Shown here: positions 34,881-45,500 of the stretch, piece after piece
How the letters are laid out: every line of letters starts with the position of its first letter
How positions within the stretch are numbered: the first letter of the stretch is position 1
Made by a program: the position numbers and the translations under genes
NCBI GenBank assembly: GCA_038373885.1
Contig: JAWZYV010000772.1
Location: forward strand, 124,001 to 188,000
Origin: Cheiracanthium punctorium
Taxonomy: Eukaryota > Arthropoda > Arachnida > Araneae > Cheiracanthiidae
Reading direction: 5' to 3'
Length of the DNA stretch: 64,000 bases
The notes under the pieces: model-generated
Told to the model about the DNA's origin: nothing
The model's input: only the letters and a program-made list of their open reading frames with translations
Databases searched by the model: none

Positions 34881-35360
34881 TTGGCGACATTTTTTTGCTA
34901 TTTCCAACTTTCTCTCTCTCGGCTTTTTAAGGAAAGGGGGAAGTCAAAGAATTTTATAGAATGTGACAACTTTTCTGGCACCGGCGGTTACAGTATCAGT
35001 TAAGATATCAACAGAAAAGCTCGTGTTTTTTATCCAATGAAGTTTTCTGTAATAAGATTCGGTTTTCCAGATTTTTTTTGGTTCCCTTTCGATGCCTAAT
35101 TATGGAATTTTTTTAAAGGCTGCCATTTCTCGTGCTCTGTTTCAATCTTTTTCTGCTGTGTGTCATCTGCGAATCAGAAAAACACAAAAAGTTTCCTTGT
35201 AAATACCTAATGAAATAATTATATCAGACTTCTAATTCTCATGTTCTCAAGCAAACGTGATTATTTTTTGGCTTTTTAGATGTGTTTGCTTTTATTCAAT
35301 TTGCGCTTTTTGTTGGAAAAATTCTCGTTCCGTGAAAGGGGTTCGGAGCAAGTGAATTGT
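34881..35360. other. Slightly GC-richer patch
   Basis: Contains CTCTCTCTCGGC (about 34911-34922), GGCACCGGCGGTTACAG and less simple sequence than either side. No gene or repeat is seen. Confidence 0.3.
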
Positions 35361-37004
35361 AATGAAAAGTTACATTTTAATATTTTAGTTGCCAGTATTC
35401 CGTGACAGAATTGAAAGGGGTATTTTTTAAAGTAAAGACCATCTTCTTAATTTGATTTCCTGTAATGTATTGTAAAGTAACAATATTTTATCTGGGGGAA
35501 GAATACAAAATGAAGCATACTGAATATTAAGTTTTTTCGGGACAACTAATTTAATTATTTTACAACACTTCCACAATGTCACCTAAATTGTATATTAATA
35601 CTGACTTCAGTATAAAGAATAGCTTTAGGAAAAGCTGATTTATGCACTTAGCATTTGTCTTTTTACAATCGTTATTTATACCTATTTACGGTTTCATATA
35701 CATATTTTTCAATCATTTTCTTTCAACGACATAAATTACACAAAAATATTATGTGTATAATTATGTGTTTGAAATCCTGTGTAAAATTGAAACTGACGGA
35801 AAATAATACTAAATATAGAAATGTTGTTAGATGAGTAATGATATTTTGAATTCTGTATAAAGAAAATACTCAAACGGGTCATTTTACGGTAATGTGCAAT
35901 TTTGATTTTTTAAAAACATAATTTTTTTAATTCCCAATTTCTTTATGTTAATGCAGTTATCTATGCCTGGTATCATTACGAGTAGAGAAATACCATAATG
36001 AGTAGAGAAATGTTTGACTTATAGCTTTAATCAGTGGAGTATCGGAGGGGTAGTGGGTTAGGGAGTCCAGATTTCCAGAAATTAGAGTGACAGGCTCAAA
36101 CACACACACACACACAAAAAGAGGGAATTTTTTTTTACTTTCTTTCCCTTTGAACTTCCTAACAGGAGAAAATTCTGGGTACATTTCTGGTTTTCATTGA
36201 AGCATGTTAATGACATTTGTGAACATAATAATAACTTAATTATACAAGCCTAATTTAGTCCATATAATAAAATGTTCACTTTTTCAACTAAGGAATAGTA
36301 ATATGCAATTTTTTAAGTCTAAAACTATCCCTTACTTAAAAACTCTGCCCTTAAAAGTCATTTTCCTGTTTTCAGAACGCCTTGGAAATGACATTTTTTT
36401 AAAGTTAAGACTATTTAGGCTCAATTATTACAATCAAAAGCCAGTGAAATATTTATTTTGAGTGTAGTCCCAAAGCTTTTTATAAATCCTTCAACGAATT
36501 TAAATTGATTCATAATGTATTTCAGTAATAATCAACTTAGTAAAGACAGATAATTCTTCAAAACTTCAAAACAAAGGTTCAAATATTAAATTTTGAAGTG
36601 CAAGCCTTAGTAATTACATTTACAACATTTTTATTTTAAATATTGAAATATTACTTTTTTATATTTAAGCTCGTGCCCAGTGTAATGCTTGTAAGGGATT
36701 GTTGAAAAAAAATTAAGCATCTATGACTGACATGCTTAATTGTCATTTTTTAGAAAAAGATATAAAATTTAGCATTATGTGAGACCCAAACATTTACCAC
36801 CAATGGGAAAGTAAGGTTTTTAATGGCCAAAACAGGTTTTACCATGCTTGGTCATTGCATTACATGTTCAATATGCTGAACACTATATTCTGTGACCATC
36901 TTGAATTACATTTAATAATAATAATTACTCTCTCTGCAACAGCCCGAAACAAATCAGCTTAAATTTTCTGAATTTGTCGGGGAAGGGCATCAACTTTGAT
37001 GGTT
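35361..37004. other. AT-rich, no gene seen
   Basis: Holds a duplicated GAGTAGAGAAAT (35980 and 36000), a (CA)n microsatellite at about 36099-36116, and otherwise simple sequence. Confidence 0.6.
36099..36116 (+). repeat. (CA)n microsatellite
   Basis: About nine CA units. Confidence 0.9.
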
Positions 37005-37006
37005 TT

Positions 37007-37630
37007 ACTTCCTTGTACGAAGTAAAAATGTATTGTAATCGCGAATTATTTAGGTATTCAGATTTTGCTGAAAAATCAATTTAAGCCGTCCTTAAATTTA
37101 CTTAAAGCTGCTTTTGCAAATTTTTGCTGGACGTCTATCCGTGTGTATACTTGTATGTACGTAGTTTTGTAATCGCGAATTATTTTGGTATTCAGATTTT
37201 GTGGAAAAAATCAGTTCAAGCCGTCCCTAAATTTACTTAAATGCTGCTTTTGCAAGTTTTTCTGAATGTCTGTCCGTATGTATACTTGTATGTACGTATG
37301 TATGCATGTATGATCTATTTTGAACAATCGTCTTATCATTTTTACTAGTTTCTGAAAGAAAGTATGAACGTATGTATGTTTCTCGCATAACTCAAAAGCA
37401 ATCAGCCTTAGAATGTTAAAATTTTGTACTTAAGTTTGCTGCAATATTTCGTTGTACATCACTTTTTCTGATTTCAGTAGGCGGGTAGTTCATTTATTGG
37501 ATCAGTCAAAAGGACTTTCAATATATTAAAATCTATAAATAGTTATTGTTCGGGCCAAGCCTGAAATCACTCCAATAGCCAGCAAGCTTGAAGACTTTCG
37601 GCAAAATATTGCAAAATTTTGACCCAAAAG
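37007..37630 (+). mobile_element. ACTTCCTTGTACG element, 3'-truncated copy
   Basis: Starts with ACTTCCTTGTACG, identical to the left terminus of the larger copy at 54043. It then has a TGTAATCGCGAA segment, a TATGTACGTATGTATG tract and CTCGCATAACTCAAAAGCAA, in the same order as that copy. Near 37585-37620 GCAAGCTTGAAGACTTTCGG matches that copy's AAGCTTGGCGACTTTTGG. There is no recognisable right terminus. A 134-bp internal tandem duplication lies at about 37033-37300. No open frame. Confidence 0.8.
37033..37300 (+). repeat. 134-bp tandem duplication
   Basis: TTGTAATCGCGAATTATT occurs at 37033 and again at 37167, and the units align to their ends at TATACTTGTATGTACGTA. It sits inside the ACTTCCTTG element. 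Confidence 0.88.
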
Positions 37631-38073
37631 TAAACTTCTAAAAGAGGCAAAAGCAATTTTCTAAAACACTAGCAAGTATAATCTAGCGAAATTCAATTTC
37701 GAAATAATAAACTGACAGTTACATACAAAATTACTTTCTATACTTGCAAGCATAAAAATAAATTTAAAAAAATTATATTAATGAATAACAGCTTTGTTTA
37801 TCTGAATTGCATAAATAAATTATTTCCATAAATTTATTCCATAGTTAAAATTACTAAAATATGGCATTATTAGGCATTTTTTAAAAATAAATGCTTTGAC
37901 AAAACGAAAAAAAGTTAAATCTTGATTATTTTTTCCTTAAAATTTATTTTTCTTTTTGAATTAATCCATAAGCTTCTTTTTTTTAAAAATGTTAAATGCA
38001 TATCCAAATATTTGTGAGGAAAAAAAACATCGTAGAAAAAAATATTACGAGACTACAGACACAAATCAAGGTG

Positions 38074-38104
<31 letters not shown>

Positions 38105-40292
38105 AAGAAAGAAAAAAGGAAAATCCAAATCTCAAAGTCGAAAAAACTTTAACTGTTAAGGATCATAGCTGCAAGAAGTGGATCAACAGAAAAGAAAAAG
38201 AAGAAAGAAAAAAATATGTATATAGAAAATAATATGAGAAGGGTAAAGAACGGCAGATAGAAAAGTGCATAACAGGAAATCAAGTTGCACAACCGATTTT
38301 ATTGTAGCCCAGAAAGTGGAATGCATAACCATAAAATGATGCTCGGCAAAAGGTCTTCGGAGACCAATTTCTCTACCACTTTAGCCGAAATGGAGGAGGG
38401 GGGCTGGGAAAAAAAAGAAGGAAATCCTGCTTTTCGAAAATGAGGGGGCAATAGAACAAAACCACGGGAGGGACGAGGGGAGAACTAAACCGCAGGAAAA
38501 CAATCGTAAAAGAGTGTGGGAGATACTTTTTTACTGAAGATACCAGAGGGAGAAGAGATTGAGTAAAGAGTAAGGCTTTTATAGAGAGACAATAAGAGTC
38601 CAAGATTACGTGTTGCTTATGTGTTTTACATACTGCTTTGGTATTAAATGTTTATTTTCTTCAGTGCAGTGACTTAAAAAATGCAATGCTGATAATATCT
38701 TTATTTAAAAGTACGAAGGAGTTATAAATTATCGGAAGATTTATACATTATTTGCTTATGAAAGATTTTTAACTATTTTTTAAAAAAGTATTACCGTTCT
38801 TATTCATTCTAATATTTAATTTAAATTTTGAAATTTAAACAAAAATACAGTGCATTTTAGAAAGCTAATGCTCCGAGTTAAAAATTAACTAATTTGTGGA
38901 TAACAATTTTTTTTTTTTCGTTACAACTTGTAATGTACAATTATTTCACAATTTTATTCGTTAAAACTTCAATATTTGTGAAGTTTTAATAATTAAATAT
39001 CTTATTCATAAATTGAAATTCATTTCAACAAACTATTATGCAATATCAACTGCTAAGTTTTTTTTCATTTATTATCATAGATTTAATTAGCCTACTTTTT
39101 TATAATTCCTTCAAGACTGTAGTTTTAAAAAATCCTGTTATTTTGATGCAAGAATAAAATTACACCAGGGGCTCAAAAATTTCCTGGGTGTCTCTTCACA
39201 AACTGTATTTTACAGTATATTAAACGATAAATTTGTATCGGTTAGTTTAAAATTTTAGGAAAAAATAATAAAAATCGAAATTTTTTCAAAGTATGCCGTA
39301 ATAAAAAAAAATTTTGCTCGGAAGTTCGATGTTTAAGAATTCTTTCTGAAAACTCATGCACTGCACAGTTTTCTTTTCTTTTTTTTTCCTTTATTACAGT
39401 TTATAATATACCTTAGGAAAAATCCCACTGAATTTTCCCCAGCCCTCATCCAATTCAGCCAATAATTTAATTTAGTTTGCATATCAAGCCAGTAAAGTAG
39501 GGGGTTTTTCTTCGGCTTACAGACTTAAAAGATAACACTCCGTGTAAAATTGCAATTTTGGAAAGCTAAAATACTTGTAATTCGTTTTCATCACGCAAGA
39601 AATACACTTAATTTATGTACTCTACTGCAAACGTATAAAAAATAGTTATCATAAATTTATGAGTTTAAAATTTATTGGTTGATATAATTCATTTTAAACT
39701 ATTTGTAAACCTTTTTAATCGTAAACATTGAATTTCTTTCAATGTACAATGCAAAAAACTGAGTATTCAATAACGTTGCAGATTAATCAAAAGAAAAAAA
39801 AAAGTCGTAATTTTTTACAAGTTTAAGGTATATTTTTTTACGAAAGGGTTTTATTTAAGTTTGAATTATTTTATAGTAAATATCATTCATTCTACATCCC
39901 AACAATCAAAATATCCGAACGCTAGTTAGCTGCATCTTATACTGTCATTTTGTTCTTGAATAAAATACTACACAAGTTATAGCTATCTGCATAAATTTAG
40001 AATTTTTAAATTTTTAAATTTATAGAATGATGTGAAATATGCCTCATAAAAAATGAAATAGATAGAATATTTTTAAAAATTAAAATATTGAATTTTAAGT
40101 ATCAATCACTGTTACCATGTTTTTAAATAAGTTATATTATTTTAATGACACTATAATTCCATTAAACTATAAAATTTTTATTTAGCTTCAAAATGTTGGA
40201 ATGCAAAAATACTAACTATTATTTCCAAAACTCAATGAAATTTAGAATTATTAAATTCGGTAAACCAAACGGATTTCTGGCAAAGTAAAAAG
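37631..40292. other. AT-rich desert with poly-T and a small purine-rich patch
   Basis: Includes a 26-base poly-T at 38074-38099 followed by an A/G-rich stretch to about 38220, and a GC-richer patch at 38340-38560. Two 76-78 codon frames there are low-complexity. No gene. Confidence 0.55.
38074..38099. repeat. Poly-T tract, 26 bases
   Basis: Uninterrupted T run followed directly by AAAGAAAGAAAGAAAAAAG, a T-run/A-run junction that can form a hairpin. Confidence 0.9.
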
Positions 40293-40294
40293 TA

Positions 40295-40568
40295 TAGTTG
40301 ACCCCTTATAACACAATAGATGCATTTCATGCTATATGAATCCGTGTTGTACGAGTCACTTAGATTATACATACACGTGAACAGCAATCAGCAGTGTTCA
40401 TAGTGAGCAAACAAGCAATATAGAAACATTTGTTTCATTCTTTTACCGTAATATACGAGCCTTTTTCAAAGTGTTACATGAAAAAATTCTCAATTTTCCC
40501 GCCATGTTATACGAATCCAGCTTATATAAGCCCGTGTCATATGAACCCCTGTTATAGCAGGACTACTA
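40295..40568. mobile_element. pogo/Tigger-like miniature element
   Basis: The left end TAGTTGACCCCTTATAACAC and the inverted right end TAGTAGTCCTGCTATAACAG are similar with one or two gaps. TA lies outside both (40293-40294 and 40569-40570). The interior has several ATATGAATCC / TATACGA words in both orientations. No coding capacity. TIRs carrying CTTATAAC-type words and a TA target are typical of pogo/Tigger families. Exact ends are uncertain by 2-3 bases. Confidence 0.68.
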
Positions 40569-40570
40569 TA

Positions 40571-41280
40571 TTAAAGATCGTAGCATAAATATTGTAAATT
40601 GCTCAATAAAGCAAAAGTACGTGTACAGACACACTTTGTAAAGCTTTATCCATATTATTTAACATACTAAAAATCGCTGAAACATTATTTACCCTGTTTC
40701 AATTTTGTTAAAATATTATTATGATTTTCCATAAACAATGTACAGGAAATTTTTATATAATTATACAAAAAGAAACAGAACTTCAATTTTATACAACACT
40801 TCAATGTAATATTTCTTAATTTATGCCACTTAAAGAAGAAATATATATTTATTGATTTCCTTTCTTAATATCTTTTATCAAGCGCCCAAGCGATTTACTT
40901 CAATATTTCTCCCTTTAAAAAATTAGCCGAGTCAACAATAGATTAAGAAAAATAGTTTTATTTATTAGCACACGAAATTTCTAAAATGAAATCACAAATA
41001 GAAATAAAAAAACAAAAAATATAGGAAAAATAAAGAAACAGAAAACTCCCAAAAACCATCGGCGTGCTAATGCATATTCATGGTATATCAATGTCGCCAT
41101 TAATTTTAAAACAAAGAGAGCAGATATTTAAAGAAAGACAAATAAATGGTTAAAAGCAACAGATAGAAAATTATTATTGATATGTTTTTTCCCGCTCTCC
41201 GTGGGTGTCCCCGAACACCCGCAAAAGAAGAGGAAGAAAAAAAATGAGTCAATAAAACTAATTTTTGAAACAAAAACATC
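40571..41280. other. AT-rich, no gene seen
   Basis: Nothing but a short hairpin GGGTGT-CCCCGA-ACACCC at about 41203-41220. Confidence 0.55.
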
Positions 41281-41808
41281 GCGCTTATCGCAAATTAATA
41301 TTTAAAGGCTGAGAAAAATCTCTCGGTAGAATTCTCGAGGACAATTTGAGGATTCATTGTTCCCCTCCCCCCTCCACCTCCCCCGCCATCCGCTCCCTCC
41401 TCTTGTCAAGAATTATTCCTCACTCGGAATTCTTCAGGTTATGAATCCATTTCCGTGATGACTCCTCGAGCGGGGGAATTCTCAGTTCCAAAATAATCGG
41501 ATAAAAGCGAGCAATGACAAATGAGGAAGGAGATATGAGACACCCTTTCTGATTAACTCGCCTCAGCCAGTGTCTTCTTTTGATTCAATTACAAAAGGCG
41601 CCTTTCTTTGCCGGAGATGGATATTGATGGCAATGAATAAATGTGCGGAGCTCTGTAATTTTATGATTAATTTCTCGTTTAGCAAAAGCCTCCTCTCGCT
41701 CTCTCTCCCCGCAGAAACGCTCGTGCAAAGATACGAGTCGTCTTTTGCCTCGACATTCCACACACACATACACACCACCGCAAGTGGCACATAACTCGAA
41801 ATCGAATT
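41281..41808. other. GC-richer island
   Basis: Contains pyrimidine-rich CCCCTCCCCCCTCCACCTCCC (about 41361-41380), CTCGCTCTCTCTCCC and an ACACACACATACACACC stretch. Overlapping 62-98 codon frames on both strands show no domain. It leads directly into the duplicated block at 41809. Confidence 0.4.
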
Positions 41809-42580
41809 GCTCTCATTAACACGGAGATAGCGATAATCGCATTTCGGCGGGCGGAACAAAAAGTGAGAAATCCGCTATCGAATTGCTCTTCAATTTGCAG
41901 CTCGGGGCCCCCGCACGAAACAGAAAATTGAACGTGAAAGCCATTCTGTTCTCGAAATCCTTTGTTGTCAGCTGAGGAAGGTGAGATCCTGAGGATCTTT
42001 GTCTTTGCTCGTGCAATTTTCGGTAATTGAGCATTTTTGAAGACTTTCTGTGAAAGGTGTCTCTATCCTAATATTTATCATAACATTTAAATGAGATTTA
42101 TAAGTATCATTGGTTGATTCCCTTGAGATTGCCTTTACCTGCCACAATCTCGTTCTCGCTGTTAGAATAAACTTTTCAATGAAAGTAAAATTATCGGAAG
42201 ATTCCTTGTAGTGATGTACGTATTTGCTCTCACTAGCGCAGAGACAGCGCGGTAATCGTATTTTAAAGCAAAACAGCAAAAAATTACAGATCTGTTATCG
42301 AATTGCACTTCACACCAGAGAACTACAGAAAGTCGAGCATGAAAGCCTTTCTGCTCTTGAAATCTTCTGTTGTCAGCTAAAGAAGGTGAAATCCGCAGGA
42401 TCTTTGCTGTCCCAAAGTAGTACTGTTTTCGATAACTGCGTATTTATGAAAACTTTCTATCAAAGGTATACTTTTCTAATATTTAACAATTTTTTTAGAA
42501 GCATCATTGGTCGATTTCCTTAAGATTGCCTTTATCTCATAGGGTTTCGTTCCCGCTATTTAAACAAGCTTTTCAATGTG
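41809..42580. repeat. Old 417-bp tandem duplication
   Basis: Unit 1 (41809-42182) and unit 2 (42226-42579) begin GCTCTCAT / GCTCTCAC. They align through TATCGAATTGC, GAAAGCC(AT)TTCTG, TTGTTGTCAGCT / CTGTTGTCAGCT, GGATCTTTG, TCATTGGT and finish at CTTTTCAATG, with small gaps. They are visibly diverged, by roughly a quarter of positions. Unit 2 is more AT-rich, as if free to decay, while unit 1 keeps GC-rich words. That contrast suggests unit 1 may be under constraint. Confidence 0.85.
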
Positions 42581-42955
42581 CGCAAAACACTCAAGTACTT
42601 CTTAACATTCTTTCCTTCTGATACTCTCTACATAAAACTTGTAAATACTTCTAAGGAAGCGCAAACTTTGAATAGAGTAAATTTTGGTGCGGCATTCTTT
42701 GAATCCACCGCAACTGCGAATAAAGTTTTATTATTGTGATCCTTAATACAGACAACCATAACTTGGATATGATTCTCCCATCTAAAACGAAAAAAAAAAT
42801 GTGTAATGCCTACAGGTCTACAGTTCAATTATTTATTTCTTTGACTGCTTTAGAAGGGTATATCAAAATGTGTTGCTTTCATATAAAAACTTTTTTCTTT
42901 TCAACAACCTTTTGTAACAATTTTGTAGGTCACCCCAATAATGTATGCTCTACTG
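42581..42955. other. Non-coding, no gene seen
   Basis: Two opposed frames of 66 and 74 codons overlap here with no motif. Confidence 0.55.
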
Positions 42956-42959
42956 TTTG

Positions 42960-43090
42960 AGCCAATCATTTTCATAATTATTTAACCGAAAAAGGAATGG
43001 ATTGTACATAGCTCTCTGCATATTCACCAGACCTATCTCTGATTAATTTCTGTTCCTAGTTTAAAATCAAATCATTGAGGTTGCCCTTTT
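42960..43090 (+). pseudogene. Possible mariner transposase remnant
   Basis: In one frame the plus strand reads ANHFHNYLTEKGMDCT, a stop, LSAYSPDLSLINF, a stop, and FKIKSL. This resembles the mariner segment around the third catalytic residue: a helix ending in an LxxKGI-like word, then (P)YSPDLAPCDFxLFPKIK. The catalytic aspartate position reads N. The match is short, and no flanking inverted repeats were found, so this is tentative. Confidence 0.42.
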
Positions 43091-44480
43091 CACTCTCCAA
43101 TGACAGTTTTAAAGACTATATTCAGTCAATCGGATGTTTCAAGAATGTTAATTCGTCATAAAAAATATATGACTGTTAAGGATGAATGCTTTGAAAACAT
43201 AACAATAAAACTTTAATATATTTCATGAATGATGCTACTTTGACAAGCTTTTGCAGTTTTTTAACATTAAGTAAAAGGATAGATTTTTTTATGAGGGTTA
43301 GTTTCTCTAATCTATTATTTTTATTAATTTTGTATCACTATACAGTGAACAGATTACTTTTAAAAATCAAACCCTTTAATTTTCTTGGATAGTAAAGTAT
43401 TTTATGAAAGTTTCCGCATAGAATTTTTTAAATATACAGAGTCAACAGTTAACTATTTAGATGTAGTATAAGTATAGTTTATTATTAACAGTATACTAAT
43501 AATGTATAAAAGTCACTAAAAAATAAGATTTTCTGATCTTATTTTTTAGTGAGAGAATGGAACTGTCTTTAAATAATCTTGATTAGCTTCTTTTTATTGA
43601 AAAAAAAAGCTCATAAAGTAAGAATTTTGAAGAATTATTGATCACCATTTATGTCATATGTTTGTCTTTACAGATTTTTGGTAAAATGTTGCAGATATTT
43701 TACTTGTAATTATAAATATTTTATGCTCTAACAATTCAGAACACAAGTTACCTAGGTGCCACTGTGCTGGTACAGGACTTTTTCACCAACCAGCCTGATT
43801 AAATGTTCTGTCACTATCACTGCACTGTAGTAACAGTGTCGCTAAAGCATAAAATAAAATTTTGTGAGCTAGACTTTCAAAACGATCTATTATATTAAAA
43901 TTGTATGCAGATGTAACACTAGAAATCACCTAATTAAGAATATTATAGATAACAAAAAATTATTTAAGACATTTTTTTCTTAACTTGTCGCTAAGAATGC
44001 AATTAATTGTCTGTTTACATTCAGAAAGCAAATGAAACTGAATTCTAAAGAATCTTTTTCAGAATGATTTTAAAGAACACTAATTAAAAAAATCCTGAAC
44101 AAATAATCAAACAAAAGACATTAATTCACAACTAAGATAACCTTCGGCTCACTAAAAACAACACACCTTAAATTAAATCATTTATCATTCACGGAAATTC
44201 CTCCAGTTTAAAAGAGGAGAAGAAAAAAAAGGTGGAATCGAATGAAAATTAAAAAACCAATTAAATCTGATCCCTTGAAATTATTCTTGAAATTAGATAA
44301 CAATAATTTCCATTTGTTCTTAAGAGAATAATTAAATAAAAGATTACAGGAACAAGAAACGATTAGAGCAATTTTTTTACGCCACTTTCAACTCCGGGTA
44401 AAAATAAACGATTTAAATGGAACAGATAACATTCAATAGAAAAGTAATGAATTGGCGAAGATCAAACAGCAACTGCAAAC
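43091..44480. other. AT-rich with a long hairpin
   Basis: Apart from the 17-bp palindrome listed separately, only simple sequence is seen. Confidence 0.55.
43513..43552. repeat. Perfect 17-bp hairpin
   Basis: TCACTAAAAAATAAGAT (43513-43529) pairs exactly with ATCTTATTTTTTAGTGA (43536-43552) around a 6-base loop. It could be the core of a short foldback element; no terminal repeats further out were found. Confidence 0.95.
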
Positions 44481-45500
44481 GAAGTAGAATTCAGAAAAGA
44501 TTACACTGAAGAAGGCGAAGCGAGAAGGGGGAGAAAAAAAACGTGATTTTCAAACGGTTTTTCGCCCGTTTTATCGTGTTCCGTCATTGAGAGTTAAATC
44601 CTTTCTAGTTGTTTCTTCGATCTGTTGGCTCAGGTGGAAGCTGTTGTTTTATCTGCTGTTTTCCATGCCAGACGGGATTTTTTTTTCCCTCGCTCTCCCG
44701 TTACTTACTCCATTTCAAACATTGCATCTGCATATAGAAAGGGGTGAGAGAAGGAGATATTTTTAGAAGAAATCACTCCTTGCATAACCGTGCGTTATTC
44801 ATTCTTATAACCGAGAAATTTGTCAGTTAATCTGAGAAAAGACAGGGGGCTAAGAAAAAGCGGTGGGTGGCGGGGGAGGTGGGCTAATGCTTCTAGGTTT
44901 TAACAAATCCCTCACATGGAGCATGGCAATCAATACTGGAGTTATCAGGCATTGGGACTACTTCTCTCCGCCTGTTCCGCTTAAAGTCATTAATCATTCC
45001 TCCCGCGGGGAGTGAGCAGTCCCCCCCCTTTTTATTTATTTTTTTTTAATTCTTCCGCCTGACAAGATGGCCGATGCTGCCTCCAACTCTTGCCATAGGT
45101 GCGTTTCTTCTTAACTCTGTCCCGACTTAATTGGACACAGTCAAAGGAAATTAAAGCTGCATCAGATAATTAGTATTGTCTATTCAGTGCGAAGATGTTT
45201 CACTACTATCTGGCAGCGGGGAAGTGGGAGAGGGGGAGGAGTGTCCGCGAGAGAGAATTTCTTCTTTGGAGAGAAACGTTTTCTTTCATTCGTCCGTATA
45301 GCGTGTCCGATTCTGTGGGAGTTTGGAATTGGAGGACAGAAAAATGTTTTCTCAATTAAGTTTTGGAGTCACTTGCGATTATGTTTTCACTTAGTAACTC
45401 GTATCGTAAACTGTTTTCCGTTTTGTTTGGGAGGAGATTACTTTCTTACTTTTCTCTCTGACGCAATGAGATTAATTATTTTCCAATCACTGAGACAATG
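44481..45500. other. GC-richer, repeat-poor island
   Basis: A kilobase of non-simple sequence with TAATCATT-, ACAAGATGGCC- and CCTGTTCCGC-type words and short G and C runs (about 44860-44880, 45017-45028). A 104-codon frame (45187-45501) has no recognisable motif and no start context to judge. The texture, diverse words in an AT desert with homeodomain-like TAAT cores, makes it a good candidate for a conserved regulatory element or an unrecognised exon. Confidence 0.4.

Noticed and set aside
37996..38232. 78-codon lysine-rich frame
   Set aside because: Made of a poly-T (F) and an A/G-rich (K/E) tract; low complexity.
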